Source of the DNA: an uncultured Thiotrichaceae bacterium
GTDB lineage: Bacteria; Pseudomonadota; Gammaproteobacteria; Thiotrichales; Thiotrichaceae
Direction: 5' to 3'
NCBI GenBank assembly: GCA_902727985.1
Contig: CACVAY010000117.1
Location: 16,064-80,063, forward strand
Length of the DNA stretch: 64,000 nucleotides
The notes under the pieces were generated by a model. That model saw only the letters and a list, made by a program, of their open reading frames with translations, searched no databases and was not told the origin of the DNA. Within the stretch, counting starts at the first letter, position 1; each line of letters opens with the position of its first letter. Position numbers and translations under genes: made by a program. Positions 44,531 through 55,300 of the stretch are shown here, in pieces.

Positions 44531-45820
44531 CTAGTGATATAAAAATGGCGACCATGAAGGGTGTCCAACATTCTGATAGGGTGAATGTAATACCGACTTC
44601 TCCAAACCATTTCCACTCGCTACCGCTAGTACATGCTTTCTCGCGATACCACGCGTTTCATATAGCACCATACCGCCATTAGGCGCAATAGATGGCGATT
44701 CATCCAGACTACCTCGGCTAATAACCTCCGATGCTCGATTTGTGAGATCCATCAATGCAACCTGAAACTTGCCGCCTTGCTGTCGAATCATGGCCATTTT
44801 TTGCCCCTGAATACTGGGCGCTGAATTATATTTACCTTCAAAGGTTAAGCGCTGTGGCTTACCCGCATTAGCATTTGCCGAGATTTTATAGAGTTGCGGA
44901 TTACCCCCTCGATCAGAGGTAAAAACAATCGAGCGACCATCAGCTGTCCAACTAGGCTCTGTATCAATCGCACGGGAATGTGTTAATCGCGTGAGATTAC
45001 CATCGGCCAAATTTAGGATATAAATTTCAGGATTACCCTCGACCGAAAGGCTCAACGCTAATTGACGACCATTCTTAGACCATGCAGGTGAACCATTAAT
45101 ACCCCGTCGTGCCGATACTGTTCGACGTTCTCCCGTCATTACATCCTGAATAAATACAGCAGGACGACCTGATTCAAATGACACATAGGCTATACGTCGA
45201 GCTTGTGGCCCCCATGCTGTTGACATAATCGGTTCATGAGAGGTAACCAAGGTTTGTGGATCATGCCCATCAGCATCTGCAACAATCAGTTTGAAGCTTC
45301 TGTTTTCACCCGCACCTTGTGATGCAACATAGGCAATACGCGTATCGAAAGCTCCTCTTACACCGGTAAACTGCTTATAGATTGCATCTGCGGTTTGATG
45401 TGCAATACGACGCTGCTTTTGATGATAATTGGTGCGAAAACCAGTGAGTTTCCGCCCATTATTCATATCGATAATTTCTACTTCAAGATTAAAGCCCTGG
45501 CCTATGGGAACGGTCTTACCACGCAATAAAAATTCTGCGCCTGTTGGCTTCAAGGTCTGAGGATTCAAACTGCCACCGAAAGGGGAAATATAAATAGTCT
45601 TTGGTAAAGCGACAAAGCTAAATTGACCACTACGCTTGAGATCATCCCGAATCACGGTTTGCATTTGCCTTGCTCGCTGATCTCCTTCAAAAGGCGCCAT
45701 GACTAATTTGAGCCGTGCATCCTCTCCTGATTTATCAATCACCAAATCAATATCGGCATGCGTAAATGATGCTACCAATGGTAGTAACAATAATAATGTG
45801 AGTTGTAAAAGTTTTTTCAT
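44531..45820 (-). CDS. tolB: Tol-Pal periplasmic beta-propeller protein TolB
   Basis: 429 residues (E. coli 430). A signal peptide (to FTHA) is followed by the N-terminal alpha/beta domain (APFEGDQ, LLRGKTVPIGQG) and a six-bladed propeller with repeats such as TSHEPIMSTAWGPQARRIAY, GSPAWSKNGRQLAL, TEPSWTADGRSIVFTSDRGG and ESPSIAPNGGMVLYET. TolB binds Pal and signals to TolA. The ATG overlaps the tolA stop by one base (TAATG). Confidence 0.97.
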   Translation of the reverse strand: MKKLLQLTLLLLLPLVASFTHADIDLVIDKSGEDARLKLVMAPFEGDQRARQMQTVIRDDLKRSGQFSFVALPKTIYISPFGGSLNPQTLKPTGAEFLLRGKTVPIGQGFNLEVEIIDMNNGRKLTGFRTNYHQKQRRIAHQTADAIYKQFTGVRGAFDTRIAYVASQGAGENRSFKLIVADADGHDPQTLVTSHEPIMSTAWGPQARRIAYVSFESGRPAVFIQDVMTGERRTVSARRGINGSPAWSKNGRQLALSLSVEGNPEIYILNLADGNLTRLTHSRAIDTEPSWTADGRSIVFTSDRGGNPQLYKISANANAGKPQRLTFEGKYNSAPSIQGQKMAMIRQQGGKFQVALMDLTNRASEVISRGSLDESPSIAPNGGMVLYETRGIARKHVLAVASGNGLEKSVLHSPYQNVGHPSWSPFLYH

Positions 45821-47178
45821 TATCGCTTTAACGTTAGATTTAAATTTTGGTCAAATAAGTCATTTCTCGCGGGAATGGGTAAAGGCTCTGCTCGCTTAAA
45901 GGCATCCTTAACACTCTCGCAAAATGCCGGAGAGCCTGTACATTTCAATAACCTGAATTGTTTGATGTGGCCCGAACGTGAAACCCGAATTTTTACTTTC
46001 GCCATCATGCCACTGGAAGCTGGTGGTGTTATCCAACGTGGCTTAACGTGTCGTATAACTTTACTGCCCCAGTTACCTAGAGCCGCATTCTTTACCGCTT
46101 CTGCTTGCGCCCTGGCATTAGCCTCTGCAGCAGCCTTTGCCTGAGCTTCCGCTCTAGCTTTTGCTAGCTCTCGCGCTTTCGCTTCTGCCTTGGCCTTTGC
46201 ATCAGCTTTCACATCTGCTTTTTCCCAAACTGGCGCTTCCTGTTTAGCTTTAGCTTCTTGTTTAGCTTTAGCTTCTTGTCTGGCTTTAGCTTCTTGCCTA
46301 GCTTTAGCTTCTTGTCTGGCTTTCGCCTCTTGCCTGGCTTTCGCTTCTTGTTTAGCTTTCGCTTCTTGTTTGGCTTTCGCTTCTTGTTTGGCTTTGGCTT
46401 CTTGCTTAGCTTTGGCTTCTTGCTTGGCCTTGGCTTCTTGCTTAGCTTTGGCTTCTTGCCTGGCTTTGGCCTCTTGCTTGGCTTTTGCCGCCTTCTCAGC
46501 TTTGGCTTCTTGCCTGGCTTTGGCTTCTTGTCTGGCTTTAGCTTCTTGCCTGGCTTTAGCTTCTTGCCTGGCTTTGGCCTCTTGCCTGGCTTTGGCCTCT
46601 TGCCTGGCTTTGGCCTCTTGCCTAGCTTTAGCTTCTTGCCTGGCTTTGGCTTCTTGCCTGGCTTTGGCTTCTTGCCTGGCTTTAGCTTCTTGCTTGGCTT
46701 TGGCCTCTTGCCTGGCTTTGGCCTCTTGCCTGGCTTTGGCCTCTTGCCTGGCTTTGGCCTCTTGCCTGGCTTTGGCCTCTTGCCTGGCTTTGGCCTCTTG
46801 CCTGGCTTTTGCCGCCTTCTCAGCTTTGGCTATTGCTTCACGATTCTTCCTCTCCTGCTCTTCCTTGATTGCGAATTGTGGAGATGGTTCAATCACTGTC
46901 GGCTTTTCCATCTCAGGAACTGAAACTGGAACTTTTGGCTTAGCTTGAATAGATTCACTCTCTTGTACAGGGTTTGAAGCAGCTTCATTGCTTTCAGGAA
47001 GTGCTTTCGATGTAAACGCCTGATTATTGAGAGCGATAATCGTCACAGCAACCGGCTGCCCAGTTTCCTGTTGCGCTTGCGGCCAAAACATCCCAATAAA
47101 AAACAACGCAAACAAACATAGATGCAACAACCCCGCGACGAGGAAAGCACTAGGATGTTTTTTAATGAGCTGAAACAT
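45820..47178 (-). CDS. tolA: TolA, energy-transducing envelope protein with expanded repeat
   Basis: 452 residues. Domain I is one transmembrane helix (residues 11-31) with an upstream HPSAF. Domain II is a long Ala/Lys/Glu/Gln/Arg helix made of about 32 near-identical six-residue units, KA(R/K)QEA, encoded by an 18-bp repeat. Domain III (from about 365) has VKIRVSRSGHIKQFRLLKCT and a second Cys in AFCESVKDAFKRAEPLP, the conserved disulfide pair. TolA couples the proton-motive force from TolQR to TolB-Pal across the periplasm. Repeat number sets the rod length, so the reach may vary between strains. Confidence 0.96.
   Translation of the reverse strand: MFQLIKKHPSAFLVAGLLHLCLFALFFIGMFWPQAQQETGQPVAVTIIALNNQAFTSKALPESNEAASNPVQESESIQAKPKVPVSVPEMEKPTVIEPSPQFAIKEEQERKNREAIAKAEKAAKARQEAKARQEAKARQEAKARQEAKARQEAKARQEAKAKQEAKARQEAKARQEAKARQEAKARQEAKARQEAKARQEAKARQEAKARQEAKARQEAKARQEAKAEKAAKAKQEAKARQEAKAKQEAKAKQEAKAKQEAKAKQEAKAKQEAKAKQEAKARQEAKARQEAKARQEAKARQEAKAKQEAKAKQEAPVWEKADVKADAKAKAEAKARELAKARAEAQAKAAAEANARAQAEAVKNAALGNWGSKVIRHVKPRWITPPASSGMMAKVKIRVSRSGHIKQFRLLKCTGSPAFCESVKDAFKRAEPLPIPARNDLFDQNLNLTLKR
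46238..46813. repeat. 18-bp tandem repeat array in tolA, about 32 units
   Basis: Units encode KARQEA or KAKQEA with synonymous third-base changes. A variant unit KAEKAA appears once inside the array and again at its upstream border. It is a coding minisatellite and not a CRISPR, since there are no spacers. Confidence 0.93.
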
Positions 47179-47180
47179 GA

Positions 47181-47606
47181 TTATTGAACTTCTTGGCCAT
47201 CGACTGTTGCGCTATCTGAAATAAAAGCAAAATGACTTGCTCCCGCCTGTTGAGCTGCCGCCACTGCTTGCATAATGAAACTGTATTGGGCTGCTTGGTC
47301 TCCTCGAATATGAATCGCCTGTTTTTTATCCGTAAGTTTTTCAGAGATGCGTTGGCTTAACTCAGTCACATCAGCCATCTCCTCCTCACCTAAATAGAAT
47401 TTCCCAGCGGTATCAATACCAATCAGTAACGGTTCTTGTTCGTTGTCAGTACTTATTGAGTCGGCATTAATTTCAGGAAGATTGATTTCAAGCCCTGTTT
47501 GCAACATCGGCGCAGTTACCATAAAGATAATCAACAATACAAGCATCACATCGATATAGGGTACGACGTTGAGTTGCGCCATGGCTTTACGTTGACGACG
47601 AGCCAT
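47181..47606 (-). CDS. tolR: TolR, Tol-Pal proton-channel subunit
   Basis: 141 residues (E. coli 142). The transmembrane helix VVPYIDVMLVLLIIFMVTAP carries the essential Asp. A periplasmic domain follows with GIDTAGKFYLG and AIHIRGDQAAQYSFIMQ, conserved in ExbD/TolR proteins. Three bases separate it from the tolQ stop and two from the tolA start. Confidence 0.97.
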   Translation of the reverse strand: MARRQRKAMAQLNVVPYIDVMLVLLIIFMVTAPMLQTGLEINLPEINADSISTDNEQEPLLIGIDTAGKFYLGEEEMADVTELSQRISEKLTDKKQAIHIRGDQAAQYSFIMQAVAAAQQAGASHFAFISDSATVDGQEVQ

Positions 47607-47609
47607 AAT

Positions 47610-48323
47610 CTACTCGCTCTTACTCGAATGCCGACTCAGCAATGAGACAAATTCTTCTCGAAAATTCTCATAAGCAACGCTGAGTCGATCAACTGAATCA
47701 CTAAATTTATTGTAAGCAATGAGTGCTGGAATCGCTGCAAAAAGACCTAATGCTGTTGCAATTAATGCTTCTGCAATACCGGGGGCAACCACTGCTAAGG
47801 TGGCTTGTTTCATATGTGCAATGGAGAGAAAAGAACTCATAATCCCCCACACCGTGCCAAATAAGCCAACATAAGGACTAGTCGAGGCAACCGTCGCAAG
47901 GAAGGTAAGGTTTTGTTCGTACTTATCCAACTCACGAGATTCTGCAATTCGCATTGCTCTGTGTGCCGAGTCCAAGACTCCACCATCGACTTTCTTATGA
48001 CGAGTGAGTGATCTCGTGAATTCCTCATAGCCATCGAAGAAAATCCGATCAATCCCTGTATGAGGTCGGTGATTCTTCATATTGTCATGCAAACTCTTGA
48101 GTGAGATACCGCTCCAGAAACGATCCTCAAAGCGTTTGGTATGGATCGTTGCACTTTTGAGTTGCTGATATTTGATGATCATCACTGCCCATGATGCAAT
48201 GGAGGCAAGAACTAGCAAAGCCATAACAACCTGAACGACAGGGCTGGCATCAATAATCAGTTTGAGTATAGAAAAATCAGTTTGCACGCTTATTGCTCGC
48301 TTTATTAGCCCTTGCGTCGACAA
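47610..48323 (-). CDS. tolQ: TolQ, Tol-Pal proton-channel subunit
   Basis: 237 residues with three transmembrane helices: VVQVVMALLVLASIASWAV, then NLTFLATVASTSPYVGLFGT and GIAEALIATALGLFAAIPAL, the MotA/ExbB-type signature. The start is a TTG at 48323 with AAGGA nearby. A GTG at 48287 would give an N-terminus more like E. coli TolQ and cannot be excluded. It works with TolR to harness the proton gradient. Confidence 0.96.
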   Translation of the reverse strand: MSTQGLIKRAISVQTDFSILKLIIDASPVVQVVMALLVLASIASWAVMIIKYQQLKSATIHTKRFEDRFWSGISLKSLHDNMKNHRPHTGIDRIFFDGYEEFTRSLTRHKKVDGGVLDSAHRAMRIAESRELDKYEQNLTFLATVASTSPYVGLFGTVWGIMSSFLSIAHMKQATLAVVAPGIAEALIATALGLFAAIPALIAYNKFSDSVDRLSVAYENFREEFVSLLSRHSSKSE

Positions 48324-48353
48324 CTCATCCTTAAAAACTCCCTGTGTTAATAG

Positions 48354-48764
48354 TTAGAGTTTATCGATAATGCTCATGGGTATTCTGGTTGGTTTAAATC
48401 TGTCAGCACTCACACACACAATACTTACGTCAGCAGTGGTCAATAAGTCCCGCTGTTCTTGCTCCACCAAAAAAACGTCTTGATGACAGATAAATTGTGA
48501 TTTGCCTTTTTCTGTGACCATAGAAGTCACACAAAGTTGCTGATTAAATTTTGCAGGCTTTAGATATTGAATATTGATCGCACGTACTACAAAGAGAATA
48601 CCAAGCTCGTCACGTAAATGATCTTGCTCATAGCCAAGATCACGTAACCACTCCGTTCGCGCACGCTCCATAAAATTCAAATAATTGGAATGATAAACAA
48701 CTTGTCCTGCATCGGTATCTTCGTAGTAAACACGAACAGGAAATTCGAAAACTGATTCACTCAT
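48354..48764 (-). CDS. ybgC: acyl-CoA thioesterase YbgC, first gene of the tol cluster
   Basis: 136 residues from the ATG at 48764, which overlaps the ruvB stop as ATGA; a longer frame would intrude into ruvB. The hot-dog fold signature is [20 protein letters not shown] with the catalytic Asp, then [12 protein letters not shown]. It probably hydrolyses short acyl-CoA or acyl-ACP thioesters linked to phospholipid metabolism, as for E. coli YbgC. The coupling of ruvB to ybgC ties the ruv and tol clusters into one transcript. Confidence 0.95.
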   Translation of the reverse strand: MSESVFEFPVRVYYEDTDAGQVVYHSNYLNFMERARTEWLRDLGYEQDHLRDELGILFVVRAINIQYLKPAKFNQQLCVTSMVTEKGKSQFICHQDVFLVEQEQRDLLTTADVSIVCVSADRFKPTRIPMSIIDKL

Positions 48765-49792
48765 GATGGGAGGGCACCTCCATCTTTCGATGGTTGATAA
48801 CGCATACCAAAGTGCTCCCAAGCTCTTCTTGACGCCATTCTTCCTCGTGTTGTCCGTGTCATGAATCCTTGTTGGATGAGGAAGGGTTCGAGTACATCTT
48901 CAATGGTGCCACGCTCTTCACCAATTGCTGCTGCCAAGCTATCTACTCCGACAGGGCCGCCGTCAAATTTTTCGATAATGGCCAATAACAGACGTCGATC
49001 CATATGATCAAAGCCTAGCTGGTCTACATTCAACATATTCAGTGCCTGATCAGCCACGTCCCCTGTGATATGACCATCTGCTCGTACTTGCGCAAAATCA
49101 CGAACTCGGCGCAACAAACGATTAGCGATTCTTGGCGTGCCACGAGAACGCTTGGCAATTTCCCTTGCACCTGCCTCATCAATCGATACTTTCAAGATGG
49201 TCGCTGAGCGTGAAACAATATAGGTAAGATCTTCAACATTGTAGAACTCAAGACGCTGGACGATACCAAAACGGTCTCGCAATGGCGAGGTCAGCAATCC
49301 AGCACGGGTGGTTGCGCCGATTAAAGTAAACGGCGGCAAATCGAGCTTGATCGAACGAGCAGCTGGCCCTTCGCCGATCATAATATCGAGCTGAAAATCT
49401 TCCATGGCAGGATAGAGAATTTCTTCCACTACTGGACTCAAACGATGGATCTCATCAACGAACAACACATCATGTGGTTCAAGATTTGTTAGTAGTGCCG
49501 CTAGATCTCCAGCCTTCTCCAAAACTGGCCCTGAAGTTTGACGCATATTCGCATTCATTTCTTGGGCAATAATGTGGGAAAGCGTGGTCTTACCCAAACC
49601 TGGAGGACCAAAAATTAAAACATGATCAAGGGCTTCAGAACGCGCAGTTGCCGCCTCGATGAAGATTTCCATCTGGTCACGCACAACAGGCTGACCAATA
49701 TAATCTGCTAAACGCTTTGGGCGGATTTGTTCTTCATTATTGAACTCATCAGACGTGGCTGATGCCGTTATAATTCGATCCTCCTCACTCAT
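48761..49792 (-). CDS. ruvB: Holliday-junction branch-migration ATPase RuvB
   Basis: 343 residues. Walker A is [11 protein letters not shown] and Walker [12 protein letters not shown]. Sensor motifs are [20 protein letters not shown] and [20 protein letters not shown]. The C-terminal winged helix contains [19 protein letters not shown] and RTTRGR. It forms hexameric motors on both arms of RuvA-bound junctions. ATGA overlap with ruvA upstream and with ybgC downstream. Confidence 0.98.
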   Translation of the reverse strand: MSEEDRIITASATSDEFNNEEQIRPKRLADYIGQPVVRDQMEIFIEAATARSEALDHVLIFGPPGLGKTTLSHIIAQEMNANMRQTSGPVLEKAGDLAALLTNLEPHDVLFVDEIHRLSPVVEEILYPAMEDFQLDIMIGEGPAARSIKLDLPPFTLIGATTRAGLLTSPLRDRFGIVQRLEFYNVEDLTYIVSRSATILKVSIDEAGAREIAKRSRGTPRIANRLLRRVRDFAQVRADGHITGDVADQALNMLNVDQLGFDHMDRRLLLAIIEKFDGGPVGVDSLAAAIGEERGTIEDVLEPFLIQQGFMTRTTRGRMASRRAWEHFGMRYQPSKDGGALPS

Positions 49793-50391
49793 TTAAGACT
49801 CGCTTTCAAAGCAGAACGAATGATCTCTTCAACATTACTCGAGTCTTGTCCTTTACCTGCTACCATGCGATTAGCCTGTACAGGCTTATAACCCAGAGCA
49901 ATCAATGCATTGGCTGCCTCCTCTTCAACAAGCGCAGGACTGTGCACCGCCGTTGCTGATGCCACAGGCATTTCAGTACCCATCTCGATTTTAGGCAAAC
50001 GATCCCGCATTTCAATGATTAGACGCTCAGCTGTTTTCTTACCAACCCCTGGCAGTTTTGTGAGCCCCGTCACATCGCCTGCCTGCACACACTGCTGGAA
50101 CTCGTTGACATTCATCCCTGACACTATCGCCAGTGCCATTTTAGGGCCAACACCATTTACCTTGAGTAATAGCCGAAACAGACTACGCTCGGCTTCTGAG
50201 CTAAAGGCATACAAGATCTGCGCATCTTCTCGAACCACAAAATGGGTAAAGAGGGTCGTTTCAGCATCGACTTCTGGCAATTCACCAAATGTTGTCATGG
50301 ATGCTTGCAGTTCATAGCCGATACCATTCACATCGAGCATCAACTCGGGTGGCTTTTTATAAACTATCGTGCCGCGCAATCGACCTATCAT
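49789..50391 (-). CDS. ruvA: Holliday-junction-binding protein RuvA
   Basis: 200 residues (E. coli 203). [20 protein letters not shown] opens the OB fold. Two helix-hairpin-helix motifs follow ([19 protein letters not shown] and [19 protein letters not shown]), then the C-terminal RuvB-contacting domain after an Ala/Val/Glu linker. It starts on the base next to the ruvC stop. Confidence 0.98.
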   Translation of the reverse strand: MIGRLRGTIVYKKPPELMLDVNGIGYELQASMTTFGELPEVDAETTLFTHFVVREDAQILYAFSSEAERSLFRLLLKVNGVGPKMALAIVSGMNVNEFQQCVQAGDVTGLTKLPGVGKKTAERLIIEMRDRLPKIEMGTEMPVASATAVHSPALVEEEAANALIALGYKPVQANRMVAGKGQDSSNVEEIIRSALKASLK

Positions 50392-50895
50392 TTATTTTCC
50401 TTGTTCCGCTATTTGGATTTTCTTTTGAAATGCCCATGTATGAGCATGGCACAACGCCACACCCAAAGCATCAGCACGATCTTCTTGAAGTTCGCCAGAC
50501 AAATTTAAGAGTATTTTTGTCATGTGTTGAACTTGACTTTTATCCGCCGCGCCTTTTCCAACCACGGCCTGTTTCACTTCGCGAGGGGTATATTCTGCCA
50601 CCTCAAGACCATTCATGACACCTGCGCATATCGCTGCGCCACGAGCCTGCCCCAACTTCAACGCAGAACTTGGGTTTTTTGAAACAAATACGTTTTCGAT
50701 CGCCATTTGGACAGGCTGATATTCCAAAATCACGGTTTGTAAGCCTGCAAAAATCTTGCCTAAGCGTTCGGGAAAAGGCGCACTACCGAGTTTTAGAACT
50801 CCACTGTGTATATGGCGACTATGTTGCCCATTGCTTTCGATAATACCAAACCCAGTAAAACGCGAACCTGGATCAATGCCTAGAATGATTGCCAC
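50392..50895 (-). CDS. ruvC: Holliday-junction resolvase RuvC
   Basis: 167 residues. The four metal-binding acids are D8 (GIDPGS), E67 (AIENVF), D139 and D142 (EDRADALGVALCHAH), equivalent to E. coli D7, E66, D138 and D141. REVKQAVVGKGAADKSQV is the DNA-binding segment. It cuts four-way junctions produced by RecA and moved by RuvAB. It is followed without a gap by ruvA and lies 144 bp after yebC. Confidence 0.98.
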   Translation of the reverse strand: MAIILGIDPGSRFTGFGIIESNGQHSRHIHSGVLKLGSAPFPERLGKIFAGLQTVILEYQPVQMAIENVFVSKNPSSALKLGQARGAAICAGVMNGLEVAEYTPREVKQAVVGKGAADKSQVQHMTKILLNLSGELQEDRADALGVALCHAHTWAFQKKIQIAEQGK

Positions 50896-51039
50896 TATAG
50901 TTACCTATCCATTTATTATGCGTCTTTTCATTATTTGAATATAGCCCTCAGACTTCACTCAGAAAATTGCACCAAGGGATTGAACAATATAAATCGAATG
51001 ACGAATAAGCAAGCCATATGTACTTAGGTAAGGGAGTTA

Positions 51040-51789
51040 TTAGCCAAGTGACGCCATGACCTCTTCAGAAATATCAGCATTCGAGTAGACTTGTCGAACA
51101 TCATCCAAATCTTCCAAAGCATCGACCAAACGCAATAACTTCTCAGCACCATCAGCATCTAGCGGAGATAGATTATCAGCACGCATGGTGACTTCGCCTT
51201 CATCCGTATCAAAACCTGCTTCTTCCAGGGCATTATTGACCGCCAGGAATTCAGCCGCCGAACAAATCACTTCAAAATTACCGTCATCATCCACTGCCAC
51301 ATCGTCCGCACCCGCATCCAATGCCACCTCCATCAGATTATCTTCATCAACATCATCACCATATGGGAAAACGCCGATTTCATTGAACATATATGACACC
51401 GAGCCATCTGTACCCAAGTTGCCACCGGCTTTTGAGAAAGCATGACGTACTTCTGACACGGTACGATTCCGATTATCCGTTTCCGTATCCACCATCACAG
51501 CAACACCGCCAGGGCCATAGCCTTCGTAGCGAATTTCGAAAAAGTCTTCACCATCCAACTCTCCTGCACCACGTTTAGCATTACGCTCAATCGTTTCTTT
51601 GGGCATATTAGATGCTAGCGCTTTATCAATGGCTAAACGTAAACGTGGGCTAGCACTCGGGTCAGATGTCTTTCCTTCACGCGCCGCAACCGTTATTTCA
51701 CGAATAATTTTCGTCCAAACTTTTGCACGTTTCTTATCTACTGCGGCTTTTTTGTGTTTTATATTCGCCCACTTACTATGTCCTGCCAT
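51040..51789 (-). CDS. yebC: YebC/TACO1 family translation/transcription factor
   Basis: 249 residues (E. coli 246). The opening MAGHSKWANIKHKKAAVDKK, then IIREITVAAR, MPKETIERNAKRGAGE and YEGYGPGGVAVMVD are all diagnostic. The acidic C-terminal half contains GTDGSVSYMFNEIG. Members help ribosomes through difficult proline-rich stretches or act as regulators. It stands upstream of ruvC as in E. coli, with 256 bp of divergent promoter space towards ppiC. Confidence 0.97.
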   Translation of the reverse strand: MAGHSKWANIKHKKAAVDKKRAKVWTKIIREITVAAREGKTSDPSASPRLRLAIDKALASNMPKETIERNAKRGAGELDGEDFFEIRYEGYGPGGVAVMVDTETDNRNRTVSEVRHAFSKAGGNLGTDGSVSYMFNEIGVFPYGDDVDEDNLMEVALDAGADDVAVDDDGNFEVICSAAEFLAVNNALEEAGFDTDEGEVTMRADNLSPLDADGAEKLLRLVDALEDLDDVRQVYSNADISEEVMASLG

Positions 51790-52045
51790 AATTTTTTCTC
51801 AAATACATTAACTGAATAGAATGGCGAGATACTAGCACAGACTTCTAGGCTCAACACCTCATGACACGGTATTTATGAGGAGCTGTGGGCTTAACAAAAT
51901 CACTGATGGCCCTTCTCTCACCAGATTCTTTTCATTGACTGATGAATTGCCTATCAAAGAATTTTCACCACTCTCATCATAAATTCTGAATTAAGCACAA
52001 CAAACATTTGTGCTAACATGCGCCGAAATTAATCGGAGAAAAAGT

Positions 52046-52327
52046 ATGGCAAAAGCAACTGCACGTCACATCCTGGTGGCAACTGAAGACAAATGTAATG
52101 AACTAAAGCAGCAAATCGTTGACGGTGCTGATTTTGGTAAAATCGCTCAAGACAACTCAAGCTGTCCATCGGGTGGCCGTGGCGGTGACTTAGGTTCTTT
52201 TGGACCAGGCCAAATGGTGCCTGAATTTGATCAAGTCGTATTCAGTGCCCCCATTAATGAAGTGCAAGGCCCTGTTCAAACCCAATTTGGCTTTCATCTT
52301 TTAGAAGTAACAAGTCGCGAAGACTAA
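52046..52327 (+). CDS. ppiC: parvulin-type peptidyl-prolyl isomerase PpiC
   Basis: 93 residues, the same length as E. coli PpiC. I use the ATG at 52046, which has GGAG seven bases upstream; a longer frame from 52010 lacks this. ARHILVATED, SSCPSGGRGGDLGSFGPGQM, FDQVVFSAP and TQFGFHLLEV are the complete single parvulin domain with its active-site residues. No signal peptide, so cytosolic. A 7-bp hairpin (51994-52014) lies just upstream of the ribosome site. Confidence 0.96.
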   Translation: MAKATARHILVATEDKCNELKQQIVDGADFGKIAQDNSSCPSGGRGGDLGSFGPGQMVPEFDQVVFSAPINEVQGPVQTQFGFHLLEVTSRED

Positions 52328-52344
52328 GCAATATGCATTATTCC

Positions 52345-52370
52345 GTGAGCATTGAAGCTTCAATGCTCAC
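52345..52370. terminator. 26-bp perfect palindrome between ppiC and tamB
   Basis: GTGAGCATTGAAG and CTTCAATGCTCAC are exact complements, so the hairpin is equal on both strands. It lies between the convergent ends of ppiC (+) and tamB (-), as a bidirectional terminator would, though neither side has a clear T-run. Confidence 0.65.
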
Positions 52371-52390
52371 CTCTCCTCCATGCTGACATC

Positions 52391-55300
52391 CTAGTTACTT
52401 TCAATTTCATAGATAAAATCAATCCCCTGATCTTCACCTGATTCTGCTTCTAATGACCATTTTGAACTGATCGTGTAATCCACGGCAATTTTGTGGAATG
52501 TATCAAATAGGCCTGTGATATAGCGAATATATAACCTAGGCCCCAGGCGTTTTCCCAGCTGTAATTTATTCTGTTTATAATCACCATAGGTAATAATATT
52601 CACGTCATCTAAGCCGACCGATCCTCCAATACGATTCAGTAAAGAGCTGCCGCTATTGATACCCAATGTACGCACAGCTTGTACTAATAATTGCGCCTCA
52701 TCACCAGACGTTTCTGAGAGGCTTTGTCCCGTCAATAAGTAACTCAGTGCATCATCTTCTGGTTGCGGTGGGTCAGAGAAAATCGAGGACTTTGGACTCT
52801 GCAATGTTCCAGCCAAATTGAGTCCAACTTTTATATCGTTCACACTCCGTGTTGCACGAATATCCAAACCTGGATTACCAATGGGGCCATTGAAAACCAG
52901 CACGCCTTGTTCAATTTCCATACTTTGACCATAGGCTCGGTATTGACCATCAATAATACTGAGCGAACCTCTTGAAAGAATCGTGCCTTTGTTTTGAGTG
53001 ACGAAGAAATTCCCTTGCAAATGACTTTTCAGACCGAAACCTGAAAAGGTAATCGGCTTGCCCAGGGTAATCCTGACATTGGGCAAAATTCTTATGGGAT
53101 GTTTTGATTTAGCTTTTTCTTCTTGGCCTTTGATAATAACATCTTCCGATTCATAGACCGCGCCCTTGGGTATCTCATCCAATTTAATTGTGGTTTTCGG
53201 CACATGTAATGTACCACTCACTTTAACCAGGCGAGGGGTCGCGTTAATCTTAAGCGAAGGTGATACGTAAGATTGTACTTCAAGGGTATTCATAAAGAGC
53301 AGGTCTTTACCTTGTAAATTGAGATCTGCCGTCCAATCATTTAACCGTTTTATATTCAGGACGCCATCAACATTCAACACGCCAGCTCCTGCTCGCAAGC
53401 TTCCTGTAATTTTGGCTTTATCTCTACTTTGGCTATTCACTTGGATATTCATATCAGAAAGCTTCGTTCCTGTATCAGGTATCACAAAACTTCCTTTTTT
53501 GAGTTCAGAGTTAAGGCTAATGGCTGGATTGTGTAATGCGCCCTTCACATGTAAAACGCTAGATAAACTACCTTGAAAATTGGTAAGGTCTGGGAAAAAC
53601 TCTTGTAACCAAGCCAAGTTTTTCATGTCTAGAATAAAGGTATTATCAATATTGGGGGAATGTACATTCCCGTTTAATGAAATAACGCCTTCTGACTGTA
53701 AACGCCCCCTTCCTTCAAAAACAAGTTGCGACTGACTACTGATCTTTTTACCTTGTAAATTCAGTTTAATACTACCCTGCTTGTAATGAAAATAGTCCAT
53801 TTCACCATCCGACCGTTTTACGCCAACGCGATTATCGGGCAAGGATAAATTCACCGAACCAAACACGCCTTCTGATGTTTGCTTTACATCGAATATCCCG
53901 AACATCATACCAGGCAAATCCAAAGCATCCGGAAGCCATGGTTTAAACTGTTTTAAGGGCAGGGCTTTTAAACGCCCTTTTCCACTAAGACCAACGCCTT
54001 TTTGCCATGACAGAGTGGAACAACCATTTCCTCTACTATTGCTAGTCACACATATGTCACTACTTCGAACGGCGTTAGTTGTAACTTCAATCCGGCTAGG
54101 CTTTTGTAATCGCCAATCTCCTGTTGCCGTGTTCTTAAGGCTTGCTGTATTGATACTGCCACGCCAGCGATCGTCGAACCAACCACCCCGCGCTTTTAGC
54201 TGTAAGTCCCCGAGAGAGCTTTTCGCATTTAAGCTCAGATTGTGCTTATCGATACTCCCTTCACCTGTCAGTTTCGCTGTGGAGATAGCTTGATTAACCA
54301 GTTGTACGTGTTTTAGCTCACCCAACAAGCCTACTTGTTGGTCTTTCACATCAAAGCTTATATTCGCTTTTTGACTGGAAAATTTGGGAGCCTTGAAATT
54401 GCTTAGTTGAACCTTGCCTTTGCCTGAAAACGTCTCAACCGATTTTCCCGCCCCTGTCATTTTGACTATCGCTTGGTCAAACGATAGATCTTCAAAGGCT
54501 AAAGTATTGAGATCAGCATCGATATAACCTGAGACTTCAGAGTCCCGTAACTTGCCATCAAAATCGAGTTCTGCAAAATCAAGATTTAGCTCTCCAGCCC
54601 GCAATCCACGAACACTGAGTGTACCTTTTGCATCTGGCGCAAAGGTTGTTCCTGACAACTCACCCTTTCCAACAATTAATCCCGCATAATCAGGCAAAAC
54701 CTGGGACATATCACGGGCATCAATATCCCATTTAAAATAAAAAGGTTCGGTGATTTGCCCATCCAGTTTCAGCTGGTTAATACCAGATTTTGCATTAAAA
54801 TTATGTAAGCTTAACAGGCTATTTTTGAGTCTGATTTTTCCTGATGATTGCAAAGGATGGCCTGCAATTTCACCATTCAACGATAAAAAGTCATTATCAA
54901 AATACCAACGCTTCTTCGTAAAATCGTAACCTCCTTTCGTCTTGAGGTCTGTATCAAGATTAGATTCGACTAGCTTGGGAATCCTTGATAGGTCCACATG
55001 TTTACCTGAAACATTCGCGTCCCAGGTAAATCCCTTAAACCAGCCTAAATTCACCTGTCCCGTTAAATCTCCTGATTTATTGTTGAGATCCACATCTGAC
55101 AAAATTAAGCCATCGTAATCCCCTTCAAGCTTGAGCTTAACCTCACTCTTGCCTAGTATGCGCTCTTTCCACAGAAAGGATGTTTCAGCTTTATAGTTCG
55201 TCCATGTCCCTGATATTTTTGCATCCCCCGAAAACTGCCCCGTTACAATATGCGAATACTGTACTTTGCCATGCCCTTGCATCGCATGTGGCTGCATAAA

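Noticed and set aside
46238-46813. Regular repeats in tolA considered as a CRISPR array
   Set aside because: Units are contiguous 18-mers without spacers, in frame within a known gene.
46190-46948. Long plus-strand open frame of LASCLA-type repeats opposite tolA
   Set aside because: It is the mirror image of the 18-bp coding repeat. It has no ribosome site or plausible domain, and tolA on the other strand is certain.
51994-52014. 7-bp hairpin AGCACAA/TTGTGCT before ppiC considered as a terminator of an upstream gene
   Set aside because: No plus-strand gene lies upstream and there is no T-run; at most it is a leader structure.
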